A DNA stretch of 64,000 bases from Spirochaetales bacterium (GCA_028722305.1 JAQYHB010000042.1:23326-87325); one strand, 5' to 3'. Numbered from the stretch's first letter, positions 44,073-52,509 are shown. A program made the numbers and translations. Notes: a model not told the origin generated them from the sequence alone.

Positions 44073-45842
44073 CTATCCTTTGAGCGTAGCTTCGGGCATG
44101 GACGCGGCGCTCCGGATCAACACGAAGAACACATCTCCGTAATGGGGGTCATGCACCAGGCGCCGCATGCTGACGATGGGTTTCTCCACGCCTTTCTTCG
44201 TCAGCACCCGGTACTCCACGAACCCGTCGTAATACCGGAGCTTGCCGGAAGTTCCCTCCGGATTGCGCCAAATGGTCGCTTCCACATGCTCCCTGTCGTC
44301 AGGATGGATCAGATTCTGGTACTTGGCGTGCGAATAGTCCAGCAAATCGTCAAAATCCGCGCACCCGAGCAACGTGAGCAGTTCGTCGTTCGCGAACAGG
44401 ATGGTACCTTCCGCGTCGGTTTTCCGGACAAGCAGGGATCCGGGAATTCCCGCCGCCAGCGTTTTGGAGCTGAAGGCCAACGGTTCCCGTTTGATATTGG
44501 ACATCCTCGGCTCGTAGTGCCTTGCGTCATGCTTCCCTCCGAGCTTGGAGGAATACAGGGCATCGTCAGCCAACGTCATCAGGCGGGAACAATCCTTTGC
44601 CTGCGCAGGGTAATCCGCGTATCCGGCGGAAACCGTGTAGGAGAAGGATTGGTCTCCGGACGTCAGTTTCCGTTCTCCCCGGATTGCCTGCTCAACGATG
44701 TGACGACACTCCTCCGGCGTCCTTCCCTTGATGATGACGCTGAACTCATCTCCGCCGGTTCTTCCAATCAGCGAATCCTTTGGAAACGCATGCTGCAGAT
44801 GGACCGCCAAATCCTGCAGGGCCATATCCCCGGCCGCATGGCCGAACAAATCGTTCACCAACTTGAAATCATCCAGATCCAGGAAGACCGCGGTCAGCAT
44901 GATTTCCGGGTTGGCGCGGACTGTCTCTTCCAGCTGTTGCATGAAGCCGCCGCGGTTGTAGAGTCCCGTCAGCGAGTCCATGGAGACCAGTTTGTGGAGC
45001 GCTTCCTCATGCTCCTGGTTTTTCAGAAGCAGATAGGCGAGAAACAGAATCGCCAGCCCGGCAAGGACTCCGCTCAAAAGCGTGGACGGGAGCCTGTCCG
45101 AAGTCCAGCCGCCTACCGGTTCCACATTCAGCGTCCACTTGCATCCACCTACCTCGAAGGTATGCCCTACCGGCGCTCGCAACACTTCCCCTTGGGGACG
45201 CGAAGATTCTATTCGGGTAAAAACCGACGAGAGCGGCGAAGATGTCGTGTCCAGGCAATAGTCGTATCCATAGGATTTCAGGCGGTTCAGCGTCTGGGCG
45301 TAGACATCCGGCAATTTGATGGTAAAAATGATGAATCCCCAGAAGTTCCGCCGCCCGTCCGCGTCGGCAATCGCGACAGGATTGATGACCGTGACCACCC
45401 TGCCGCCATTCGGATGGAGAAAGGGGCCGGCAAGGACCGGGGAATTCGTGTCCTTCGCATATTGGAAAAGCGGCCCGGAGGCAGATCCCAAAAGGTCAAT
45501 GGGATGGTCATAGCCGTGAGAGACCACCCCGTCGGGAGCAAGCTCGATCTGCGCGAGGTATTCTCTCATCAGAAGCCGCCTGGTACCCTCAAAATCATCA
45601 ACAACTCCGTTCTTGTCGATGACCCATTCCTTCAGGGTGTTGGAAATCGAGACCACATGGGTGAATTTGTTCTCCAATTCATCGGCATAGGCTTCCGTGA
45701 TATAGTCCGCTTTCTGTTGCTGGCTCGCGATGTCCTGCCTGTACGTGGATACCGACAGGATCCCGATGCCGACGGCCATCGCGATGCCAATCCAAAGCAA
45801 GACGTATGTGTGCTTTCTCTGCAATTCCCTACCACCACGCAA
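44073..45842 (-). CDS. Membrane-bound CHASE-type sensor with GGDEF and PAS domains (diguanylate cyclase)
   Basis: A 589-residue protein. Membrane segments at about 13-30 and 252-273 enclose a periplasmic CHASE-like sensor. The GGDEF domain (285-450) is intact, with GGDEF at 363-367 and LDLDDFKLVNDLFGH; no RxxD inhibitory site precedes it. A C-terminal PAS domain (470-580) follows, an uncommon order. The start is a TTG at 45842 without a strong ribosome-binding site. It should make c-di-GMP in response to an extracytoplasmic signal, opposing its neighbour at 41357. Confidence 0.88.
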   Translation of the reverse strand: MRGGRELQRKHTYVLLWIGIAMAVGIGILSVSTYRQDIASQQQKADYITEAYADELENKFTHVVSISNTLKEWVIDKNGVVDDFEGTRRLLMREYLAQIELAPDGVVSHGYDHPIDLLGSASGPLFQYAKDTNSPVLAGPFLHPNGGRVVTVINPVAIADADGRRNFWGFIIFTIKLPDVYAQTLNRLKSYGYDYCLDTTSSPLSSVFTRIESSRPQGEVLRAPVGHTFEVGGCKWTLNVEPVGGWTSDRLPSTLLSGVLAGLAILFLAYLLLKNQEHEEALHKLVSMDSLTGLYNRGGFMQQLEETVRANPEIMLTAVFLDLDDFKLVNDLFGHAAGDMALQDLAVHLQHAFPKDSLIGRTGGDEFSVIIKGRTPEECRHIVEQAIRGERKLTSGDQSFSYTVSAGYADYPAQAKDCSRLMTLADDALYSSKLGGKHDARHYEPRMSNIKREPLAFSSKTLAAGIPGSLLVRKTDAEGTILFANDELLTLLGCADFDDLLDYSHAKYQNLIHPDDREHVEATIWRNPEGTSGKLRYYDGFVEYRVLTKKGVEKPIVSMRRLVHDPHYGDVFFVLIRSAASMPEATLKG

Positions 45843-45968
45843 CTACCAAGATGACGCCGGGCACCGCCCGACACCCCTGTCTTGAGAATGAGACAGCTTC
45901 TTTTCCAAAACAATAGTACGACACTCGTCCAACTTTGGGAATCAAAGTTTTCGCACACTTCTGCGGCG

Positions 45969-46556
45969 TCACGCAGGCCGGCAAGATGCCCGGGAGACCT
46001 TTTCGGGGCCCAATACAGATTGGGCGGGATGGAACCTCATGATTGCAACCGGTAAGAACCCCGTCCGGTGTACATGGCTGTCGCACAGTTTCCTCAATAC
46101 CCGTTGGAGCTGGCGGCGACTACAATGCAACACCTGCAGCGTCTGGCTCACGGACGAGATCTCATGGGAGGCCTGCATCGTATGCAAATACAACAGCACC
46201 TTTTCTTCCAACGTCTGGGCCACTGCGTCCATGCGTGACGACAACGACAATTTTTGGGCCAGTTGCCTTATGACGAACCGCAGGAACAGCGGATCCTGTC
46301 CAAGCATATCCATGTTTTCCCGAAACGGTATTCCAAGACAGACCACCGGTGTAGCCGCCTCCACGTAATATACGTTTTTTCCTATTCCGCTGAATTCCAT
46401 ATCCCCCAGCAATATTCCTTCGCCACTCTTCGAGACATACCGGATATCCCCGTCTTCCGTGAGGAGATAGATGGAAACGCTCCCTTCGACGACGAAACAA
46501 AAGCTTTCAAGAGGATGTATTGGTCCGACAAGCAACTCGCCCTTTTCAAACTGCAT
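45969..46556 (-). pseudogene. Crp/Fnr-family regulator, damaged at the C-terminus
   Basis: A 195-residue frame with a cyclic-nucleotide-binding-like domain (FCFVVEGSVSIYLLTEDGDI, GEGILLGDMEF) and a helix-turn-helix (SSVSQTLQVLHCSRRQLQRVLRKL). After LRKLCDS the frame diverges, while a neighbouring frame reads MYTGRGSYRLQS then stop at 46037, the expected Crp ending. One extra base near 46076 explains this. At the 5' end the frame stays open upstream of the ATG but meets a stop before any good start, so the N-terminus may be short too. Sequencing error is the alternative. Confidence 0.65.
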
Positions 46557-46664
46557 TATCTCGAGTAAACGTGTTTCTGTTGAAAATGCATTTGCTGTGC
46601 TTCAAAGTACGTTTCCAACTTCTTTGCATCCCTGATGTTTCTCATATGCGATGCCCCGCTCCCA

Positions 46665-46684
46665 TATGTGCCATGTGGCACATA
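46665..46684. promoter_or_regulatory. Crp/Fnr-family operator palindrome
   Basis: Perfect 9-base arms tatgtgcca and tggcacata flank a two-base centre. It lies 34 bases before the divergent MATE gene start and 108 bases from the Crp-type start, the expected place for autoregulation and control of the efflux gene. Confidence 0.7.
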
Positions 46685-46717
46685 CAATTGCGCATACTTG
46701 ATGTGTACTGGACGGAT

Positions 46718-47299
46718 ATGGAGTCAAGCGACATGCATCCTATTTTTGATACAGACCATGTCTACCGCAGCTATTTCAAAATGGCGTTTCCTGTGGTTCT
46801 TGGACTTGTGGTCACGCTGGTCTACAACCTTGCGGATACCTTCTTCATCGCGCTCACCAACGACACCGATCTGATTGCGGGCGTATCGTTATGTGCGCCA
46901 GTATTCACCGCGCTTATGGCTTTCGGCAACATCTATGGACAAGGCGGAAGTTCGCTTATTTCCAGGTTGCTTGGTCAACATGACCTGAGCAGTGTGAAAC
47001 GTATCAGTTCCTTTTGCTTCTACATCGCTCTGGCGACAGGGCTCGTCCTCGCCATCACGATGTCGACGTTTTATCGCCCTATCCTGACATTGCTCGGCGC
47101 TGACGCCGCGACATTCCCGCATGGCTACTATATCGTACTGGTCATCTGTGCGCCCATCATTGTGCTCAGTTTCATTCATTCCAGCCTTGTGCGCTGCGAA
47201 GGGCTGTCCAAAGAGTCGATGACCGACACGGTGCTTGGCGCGGTCATCAACATCATCCTCGACCCGATCTGCATATCCGTCGTCGGATTTGGTGCATAG
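46718..47299 (+). pseudogene. MATE-family efflux protein, 3' half lost
   Basis: A 193-residue frame covering about the first six membrane segments of a MATE protein (YRSYFKMAFPVVLGLVVTLV, NLADTFFIALTNDTDLIAG, GQGGSSLISRLLG, SLVRCEGLSKESM, GAVINIILDPICI). It stops after VVGFGA, where intact relatives continue GAAGAAxAT. The homology ends abruptly at about 47296, next to a different sequence of lower GC, so the second half was removed by an insertion or deletion. Divergent from the damaged Crp/Fnr gene. Confidence 0.85.
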
Positions 47300-47337
47300 C
47301 TGATGCTGCGGTTGCCGATTCTTAATGCATTGCTCAT
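47296..47337 (-). pseudogene. Truncated start of an unidentified gene
   Basis: On the leftward strand an ATG at 47337 with an AGGAGG site eight bases upstream begins MSNALRIGNRSIS and runs into the broken MATE gene at about 47296. It looks like the first codons of a gene from the inserted low-GC segment cut at the junction. Too short to identify. Confidence 0.4.
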
Positions 47338-47363
47338 ATACGTTTACCTCCTGTTCTTGAGCA

Positions 47364-47400
47364 TAAAAAATCAGCCTCTCACTGGATGTGAAAGACTGAT
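47364..47400 (-). terminator. Rho-independent terminator of the DUF4143-type gene
   Basis: On the leftward strand a 13-pair stem (atcagtctttcac/gtgagaggctgat, with G-T pairs) and five-base loop is followed by six T residues. It lies about 100 bases after the ATPase stop codon; the stretch between holds no clear gene. Confidence 0.85.
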
Positions 47401-47501
47401 ATGTATCATCAGCTATGAAGTTTTCAGTTCGACAAACCGGAATTCTTGTTCTTCGCTCATTCGTGTGATTGATTCTTCATTCCGCCGCTCTCCTGAGGCC
47501 T

Positions 47502-48674
47502 TTACTCATGCTTCAGCAGCCAGTCTGATAAATTGTGAATCTTGATGCCTTCATAGTCATAGGTCTCATGCCTGGTATTGGCCAGAATAAGCTTGGGATA
47601 CGCATCTTTGATCCTAAGCAGAGGATCATACTCACGTTCAAAGGTCTCCGGCCGCGATATATCGTCACTTACCTGGATATACATCTTTTCATCGCCGCGG
47701 ACTGCCACAAAATCCACTTCTTTCTGATACAGCTTTCCAACGTACACCTCGAAGCCGCGCCGCATCAGTTCGATGCAGACAATATTTTCATACATCCGTC
47801 CGTAATCAAGATTCCGCCTGCCAAGTCTGGCAAAGCGTATGCCGGTATCACTCAGATAGTATTTCACGGAAGTCTTCAGATATTTCTTTCCGCGAATGTC
47901 ATATCGCCGTATGCCATAGAAAACATACGCATCGCACAGATATCTGATATAGTTTCCGACGGTCTTGTGATTGGTCGCAACCGCATTTGCCGTCAGTGTA
48001 TCACTGATGTTGTTGGGCGAAGTCAGATTGGATACGTTATCCATCATGAACTCTGCCAGATGCTCCAGCATCGTTGTGTCCGGCAGATGATATTTCGTGA
48101 CCAGATCCCGGTTGATGATCGTATCGTACACGTCTCTGATATAGTTTGTCCGATCTCTCTCCGTACGGTATTCATAGGAGCCCGCCAGACCGCCCTTGAT
48201 CACATATTCATCGAAGAGCTTTGCCGTGTCCTGTTCCTCCGCATAGTAGCGGCAGAATTCCGCAAAGCTGAACGGGAACACATGGATCTCAATATACCGG
48301 CCCGTAAACAGTGTTGTCAGGTCGGAACTCAGGAGGAAGGCATTGGACCCGGTGATATAAAGATCATATTTCCGGGAAGTATACAGGCTGTTGATCGCAA
48401 GTTCAAATCCATCACACAACTGCACTTCATCCACAAACACATAATTCTGTTTTCCGGCAACATAATGACTTTCAATGTAATCATACAGAGCATGGTATTC
48501 CTTTAATCCTTCATATTTCAGGTCAAAGAAATCCACGAAGATACTATTGGCTTCCGGCTGCATCTCTCTGATTCTGCGGATATAAGCTTTCATCAATTCA
48601 GACTTGCCGCTGCGGCGCACTCCGGTAATGATCTTGATATCCGGGGTTCCCATAAGATCAAGAAGCCGCTGCAT
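47502..48674 (-). CDS. AAA ATPase of the DUF4143 group
   Basis: A 390-residue protein. N-terminal AAA module with Walker A GVRRSGKSE and Walker B YVFVDEVQL; C-terminal DUF4143 nuclease-like domain with KEVDFVAVRGDEKMYIQVSDD. Composition is clearly lower in GC than the surroundings. The ORF begins at MQRLLDLMG. Upstream codons read FIGPEY, continuing the usual (M..RPEYMxRL) family start, but meet a stop where the prophage begins, so the first few codons look replaced. Function of such ATPases is unknown; some are stress or mobile-element linked. Confidence 0.85.
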   Translation of the reverse strand: MQRLLDLMGTPDIKIITGVRRSGKSELMKAYIRRIREMQPEANSIFVDFFDLKYEGLKEYHALYDYIESHYVAGKQNYVFVDEVQLCDGFELAINSLYTSRKYDLYITGSNAFLLSSDLTTLFTGRYIEIHVFPFSFAEFCRYYAEEQDTAKLFDEYVIKGGLAGSYEYRTERDRTNYIRDVYDTIINRDLVTKYHLPDTTMLEHLAEFMMDNVSNLTSPNNISDTLTANAVATNHKTVGNYIRYLCDAYVFYGIRRYDIRGKKYLKTSVKYYLSDTGIRFARLGRRNLDYGRMYENIVCIELMRRGFEVYVGKLYQKEVDFVAVRGDEKMYIQVSDDISRPETFEREYDPLLRIKDAYPKLILANTRHETYDYEGIKIHNLSDWLLKHE

Positions 48675-48688
48675 ATATTCTGGTCCGA

Positions 48689-48705
48689 TAAATTAATGAA
48701 ATTTA
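48689..48705. repeat. Candidate prophage attachment core
   Basis: Six-base arms taaatt and aattta flank five bases, a shape like a tyrosine-recombinase core site. It lies between the integrase gene and the altered 5' end of the DUF4143-type gene, exactly where the left attachment site is expected. Proof needs the matching right site, outside the window. Confidence 0.35.
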
Positions 48706-48739
48706 TATCTTTTTGTAGTGTAATTAATAAAATGTAAGT

Positions 48740-49945
48740 TCAACTTGATTTTTCTCCCTTTTGTCCACATTTCGACCACGAAAAAACAGGACTGTGGTCA
48801 ATCGTGTCCACAAGAGTGTCTTGCATCCGCTCCGTCACGTGCGCGTAGATGTCCATCGTCACCTTGATCGTCTTGTGTCCCAAACGCTGCTGCACCGCCT
48901 TCGGCGGGACGCCGGCTTCCAGCAAGAGAGTGGCGTGCGTGTGGCGCAGCGTATGGGCGTCGAAGCTGATGCCGGTCTCCTTGGCCAGCCTCGCGAAGAC
49001 AAGTTGCACGGAAGAATACTTCACCACGGTACCGTTCTTCCGGCAGACCACGTTAGTGTATGTACGCTTGCCTGGCACGTCTCCCTTGTATGCCTGCGCC
49101 AGCGTGTCACCTTCCACCCCGACCGTATAGTAGTAGCCGTATTCAAGCTCGTGCTGTCGCTGCTCCTGCCGGAGCTTGTGCAGATATGCATGCAGGGCTT
49201 CTCCCATACGGATCGTGCGCATGGAGCCGTCTTTCGGCGGGGCGAACCTCCCGGCATAGATGCGGCGCCTGACAGCAATCGTATCGTTGTCGAAATCGAC
49301 GTCGTCCCAGCGCAGCGCGAGCATCTCCCCCGCACGCATTCCCGTATGCCACCCGAGGACGAGTACCGGCTTGTACAGCTCCGGGCAGGCATCCAGGAGA
49401 GTCTGGAACTCGTCAGGGGTGAGGGCATGGCGCTCGTTGACGCGCCGGGAGTATCCTTTCGGCACCTTCAATGCGGAGCGGTGCCAGTCCTCGATCAGTC
49501 CCATGCGCTCGGCGGAAGACAATGCGGAGGAGAGGATCCTGGAGACTGTGACGATGTATTGCCGGGACAAACCATCCTCTCCTAAAGAGGCCACGAAATC
49601 GGAGAGCACGATGCGGGTGAGCGACGACAGCCGGTAAGACCCGAGTTTCGGCAGGATCTTCGAGCCGGCGATGCACTTGTATTCGCGGTATGTGGAGACC
49701 GCGCAGCCGGTCTTGACGGTCGTCTCCAGCCATCTGTGCATCCAGTCAGCCAGCGACATGCCTGAAGGCTCAGACACCTCCCCGCCACGATTGTACTTGG
49801 CCAAGGCGGCGTTGCCTGCCTTCATCGCCTCCGTCTTCGTCCGGAAGCCAGACTTGGAATGCTGCTTCCTCTTGCCGTCGACCGTGGCGAGGTCGAACCG
49901 GTACTCCCAATACGTGCCACGTTTGCGTGCGGTGACTCCTGCCAT
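48740..49945 (-). CDS. int: Tyrosine-type phage integrase
   Basis: A 401-residue site-specific recombinase. The N-terminal region (GTYWEYRFDLATVDGKRK) is an arm-binding domain, followed by a SAM-like core-binding domain. The catalytic set is visible: Arg in GWHTGMRAGEMLALRW, HTLRHTHATLLLEAG (HxxR) and the nucleophile Tyr in LGHKTIKVTMDIYAHV. GGAGG precedes the ATG at 49945. It lies beside the likely left attachment site. Confidence 0.95.
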   Translation of the reverse strand: MAGVTARKRGTYWEYRFDLATVDGKRKQHSKSGFRTKTEAMKAGNAALAKYNRGGEVSEPSGMSLADWMHRWLETTVKTGCAVSTYREYKCIAGSKILPKLGSYRLSSLTRIVLSDFVASLGEDGLSRQYIVTVSRILSSALSSAERMGLIEDWHRSALKVPKGYSRRVNERHALTPDEFQTLLDACPELYKPVLVLGWHTGMRAGEMLALRWDDVDFDNDTIAVRRRIYAGRFAPPKDGSMRTIRMGEALHAYLHKLRQEQRQHELEYGYYYTVGVEGDTLAQAYKGDVPGKRTYTNVVCRKNGTVVKYSSVQLVFARLAKETGISFDAHTLRHTHATLLLEAGVPPKAVQQRLGHKTIKVTMDIYAHVTERMQDTLVDTIDHSPVFSWSKCGQKGEKSS

Positions 49946-49960
49946 GTGCGAGACCTCCTT

Positions 49961-50272
49961 TTACTCGATATCCAGCATGCGCCGAATGGCCGCTTGGAGC
50001 TCGGGGTGCTCACGATAGGCGTAAATAAGTTCAATCTCTTCTGGCGAATAAGGTCTGTCTTCTGTATTCTCGATTAAGGAATATAAGTCATTAATTTGAT
50101 ATAACTTACCTATTTTTAGAATAGTTGCGGCATCTGGTTCCGATTTACCACTTTCCCAGCTAGATACGGTAGACCCTGCAGTAACACCAAGAGCATCTGC
50201 TACTTGTTGTAAGGTCATGTGTTGCTGCTTTCTATACCATTTTAACTTTGCACCTAATTCTACGTTTGCCAT
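49961..50272 (-). CDS. CI-like phage repressor (HTH XRE family)
   Basis: A 103-residue DNA-binding protein. Residues 5-60 form an XRE helix-turn-helix (LKWYRKQQHMTLQQVADALG, then STVSSWESGKSEPDAATILK). The short C-terminus has no peptidase domain, so it is not self-cleaved like lambda CI. The start at 50272 has AGGAAGG upstream. It lies opposite the Cro-like gene across three operator-like palindromes, so it should maintain lysogeny. AT-rich compared with its neighbours. Confidence 0.85.
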   Translation of the reverse strand: MANVELGAKLKWYRKQQHMTLQQVADALGVTAGSTVSSWESGKSEPDAATILKIGKLYQINDLYSLIENTEDRPYSPEEIELIYAYREHPELQAAIRRMLDIE

Positions 50273-50329
50273 GTATTTCCTTCCTGCCAATAAGCATATG
50301 GCAACGATTCTTAAATTTCAATAATAATT

Positions 50330-50403
50330 ACGAAAATTTCGTGAATTTATTCTTGACTTACGAATAATTCCGTTTTAATGTGTTGATGCTACGAAATTTT
50401 CGT
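50330..50403. promoter_or_regulatory. Lysogeny switch: three operator-like palindromes
   Basis: acgaaaatttcgt (50330-50342), acgaataattccgt (50360-50373) and acgaaattttcgt (50391-50403). The outer two are exact reverse complements; the middle one is a looser copy. Their centres are about 30.5 bases apart on both sides, close to three helical turns. The middle copy lies in the spacer of the rightward promoter. Confidence 0.85.
50353..50381 (+). promoter_or_regulatory. Rightward early promoter of the prophage
   Basis: TTGACT (50353-50358), 17 bases, then TAATGT (50376-50381), about 37 bases before the Cro-like gene. The -10 box is weak. The middle operator palindrome overlaps the spacer, so a bound repressor would block it. 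Confidence 0.5.
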
Positions 50404-50417
50404 TAAAGAGGTCGAAA

Positions 50418-50618
50418 ATGATTGAAGATTTTTTAAAACAAGAAATTAAACACAAAGGTTTAACCATGATGTATGTCTCAAAAATGACATCTATTCCCTA
50501 CCAAAGGCTTTCACGTGTCTTTAACTCCAAAGGCAAATTAACTGCTTATGAATTTCTAAAAGTAAGCAAACTTTTACAAATTCCTTCTGACTCTTTATAT
50601 AAACAACTTTATACATAA
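50418..50618 (+). CDS. Cro-like HTH protein
   Basis: A 66-residue protein of one small helix-turn-helix domain (KHKGLTMMYVSKMTSIPYQRLSRVF). GAGG precedes the ATG. First rightward gene after the operator array, the Cro position. Low GC like the repressor. Confidence 0.75.
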   Translation: MIEDFLKQEIKHKGLTMMYVSKMTSIPYQRLSRVFNSKGKLTAYEFLKVSKLLQIPSDSLYKQLYT

Positions 50619-50652
50619 CAAGATTTTAAACAACAACTACAAGGAGAATCTT

Positions 50653-50886
50653 ATGTCCAACACAACCAACAATCTACAACAGCCTCCGTTGCTGTACACG
50701 GTGCCGGAGCTGGCCGAGAGGCTTGAGACAAGCAAGCCGGCCATCAGGGCCCTCATCAGGGCAGGGAGGCTCCGGGCTCTGAAGCTCGGATCGCTCAAGG
50801 TCACAGCCAAGGAAGTGGACCGCTTCCTCGAGGAGAACGTCGGCAAGGACCTGACGGACCCGTTCAACGTCAAGGATATCGGATGA
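50653..50886 (+). CDS. Excisionase-type HTH protein
   Basis: A 77-residue MerR/excisionase-like DNA-binding protein (YTVPELAERLETSKPAIRALIRAGRLRALKLG). AAGGAG lies eight bases before the start. It may be the excisionase or an early regulator. Overlaps the following in-frame start region by four bases. Base composition jumps to high GC from here on. Confidence 0.75.
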   Translation: MSNTTNNLQQPPLLYTVPELAERLETSKPAIRALIRAGRLRALKLGSLKVTAKEVDRFLEENVGKDLTDPFNVKDIG

Positions 50887-50972
50887 ACAGGGACGGGGCA
50901 CGCGTCGCCCTCGTTGACCGGTCCGGCCGCCGGAAGAACCCGCAAGGGCCGAAATTTTCACAGGAGAGAACC

Positions 50973-51203
50973 ATGGAAGACCACATTGGCGACTGGCTGA
51001 TGACCGACCCGGACATCGCCCAGGCGCTCGGCGTCAAGCTTGAGACCTGGTTAAACCGGGTCTACGAGAGGACGCATCCGCCATGCATCCGGATCAGGGG
51101 GCTGTCAAGGCGGTACTGGCACAGCGACTTCGTGCGCTGGCTGGACAGACACAAGAAGGAATCAATGCCGGCAGAAGCCGGAAAGGAGAGTCAAGATGAC
51201 TGA
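50973..51203 (+). CDS. Small phage DNA-binding-like protein
   Basis: A 76-residue protein (MEDHIGDWLMTDPDIAQALG and RGLSRRYWHSDFVRWLDRHKK) that resembles a helix-turn-helix of the AlpA/excisionase kind. The ATG at 50973 follows CAGGAGAGAACC, much better than the upstream in-frame start at 50883 that overlaps the previous gene. Function not known. Confidence 0.6.
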   Translation: MEDHIGDWLMTDPDIAQALGVKLETWLNRVYERTHPPCIRIRGLSRRYWHSDFVRWLDRHKKESMPAEAGKESQDD

Positions 51204-51537
51204 CTACAAGCATGTGACGAAGCTCGGCGACGTCAACAACGGCGCCGCGGACGAGATCTTCGCCAGAGAACTGAGGAAGGTGATCGACAACGTGATGGAC
51301 GCGTCCACCGACGCGACCGCGAAGCGGACGATCACGCTCACGGTCGAGCTGACGCCGACCGAGGACCGGGAGACGATGGGCGTCACGGTGAAGAGCAAGG
51401 TGAGCCTCGCTCCGGTGCGTGACGACAGGGGCTCGATGCGGCTGTCGCTCGACGACGACGGCAAGGTGGTCGCGACCGTGAAGGACAAGGATCCGAAGCA
51501 ACAGGAGTTCGACCTGCTCATCAAGGAGGCAAGGTAA
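51196..51537 (+). CDS. Phage early protein of unknown function
   Basis: A 113-residue acidic protein predicted to be beta-rich in its middle (RTITLTVELTPTEDRETMGVTVKSKVSLAPV). AAGGAG precedes the start, which overlaps the upstream stop by eight bases; its stop abuts the next ATG. Probably a partner of the following DUF2303-like protein. Not recognised. Confidence 0.65.
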   Translation: MTDYKHVTKLGDVNNGAADEIFARELRKVIDNVMDASTDATAKRTITLTVELTPTEDRETMGVTVKSKVSLAPVRDDRGSMRLSLDDDGKVVATVKDKDPKQQEFDLLIKEAR

Positions 51538-52260
51538 ATGGACGGACAGGCAGTGGAGAGGATCGCCGAGCTGGCGAAGCAGAACATGACCATCGAGATG
51601 CCGGACGGCATCTATTCCCGCGAGAGCTTCACGAAGGTGGAGCCACCGGTGCACCACCCGAACGTCATCCAGATGACGACGCTGAAGTCGTTCGTAGAGC
51701 TGCTCAAGTCGAACCCCCAGAAGTTCGACATGGAAGGTGCGGTGGTGATGATTGACAACGGGTTTGCCGTCAGCTTGCTGTCTCCTCCGAGACAGGACGG
51801 CCGTCGAGACTGCTATGTCTCGACCCAGAGCACGATCCAGCCGTTCCAGTTCGGAAATTGGTACGGGATGAGCTCGTTCAACATCGCCCTGCTCACGCTC
51901 TTCGTGCAGGACGAGAAGCTGATGGACCTTTTCGGGCTCATGCAGGAGATCCGGATCGAGGACGGGGTGACCCTGAAGGACAACGGCAAGAGCATCACCG
52001 TGACCACCCGCAGCGGCGTGTCGGCGGCGAGCGACGAGACCCGGCAGGTGCCCTCGATCGTCAAGCTGCGTCCGTACCGCTACTTCCCCGAGGCGGAGCA
52101 AGCCGAGGTGCCGCTCCTGCTCAGGCTGGAGAAGTCGGAGGACTATGGAGTGAGGATCTCGCTCCATGAGTGCGACGGCAAGGCCTGGAGAGTCGAGGCG
52201 TACCAGGCGATCGAGAGGCAGCTGAATGAGCTGGGATGCCCGCTTCCCATCTACTACTGA
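51538..52260 (+). CDS. DUF2303-like phage protein
   Basis: A 240-residue protein. The late segment (PSIVKLRPYRYFPEAEQAEV, then SLHECDGKAW) resembles the conserved core of DUF2303/YfdQ, phage early proteins of unknown function. GGAGG lies upstream; the ATG directly follows the previous stop. Confidence 0.55.
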   Translation: MDGQAVERIAELAKQNMTIEMPDGIYSRESFTKVEPPVHHPNVIQMTTLKSFVELLKSNPQKFDMEGAVVMIDNGFAVSLLSPPRQDGRRDCYVSTQSTIQPFQFGNWYGMSSFNIALLTLFVQDEKLMDLFGLMQEIRIEDGVTLKDNGKSITVTTRSGVSAASDETRQVPSIVKLRPYRYFPEAEQAEVPLLLRLEKSEDYGVRISLHECDGKAWRVEAYQAIERQLNELGCPLPIYY

Positions 52261-52265
52261 CACAC

Positions 52266-52296
52266 AAAAAAGCTCCGGAGTCACCAGCTCCGGAGC
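52266..52296 (-). terminator. Leftward-facing terminator hairpin inside the early operon
   Basis: A perfect 9-pair stem (gctccggag/ctccggagc, loop tcaccag) has six A residues on its left, that is a T-run for leftward transcription, and no T-run on its right. It sits in the only clear gap of the rightward operon, so it would stop antisense or leftward transcripts, not the operon itself. Confidence 0.6.
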
Positions 52297-52311
52297 GACA
52301 TAGGAGACCCT

Positions 52312-52509
52312 ATGACCAACCTTACCAACATCTTATCACGGAAATCTTTGCGTGACTACTACCGCGACGCGGAACGCGCCGTGGCGTCTTTCGGCTTCGC
52401 GCCGGAGGCCGTGCGGGCGATCCTTGCCGAGGCCGGCAGGAAAGGCGTCTCCGCCGAGGCGGTGGTCATCTACCACATCAACAGTTTGTACAACAAGGAG
52501 GCCAGATAG
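52312..52509 (+). CDS. Small phage protein of unknown function
   Basis: A 65-residue helical protein (SLRDYYRDAERAVASFGFAP). TAGGAG precedes the start, and its stop abuts the Sak4-like gene. No family recognised. Confidence 0.6.
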   Translation: MTNLTNILSRKSLRDYYRDAERAVASFGFAPEAVRAILAEAGRKGVSAEAVVIYHINSLYNKEAR

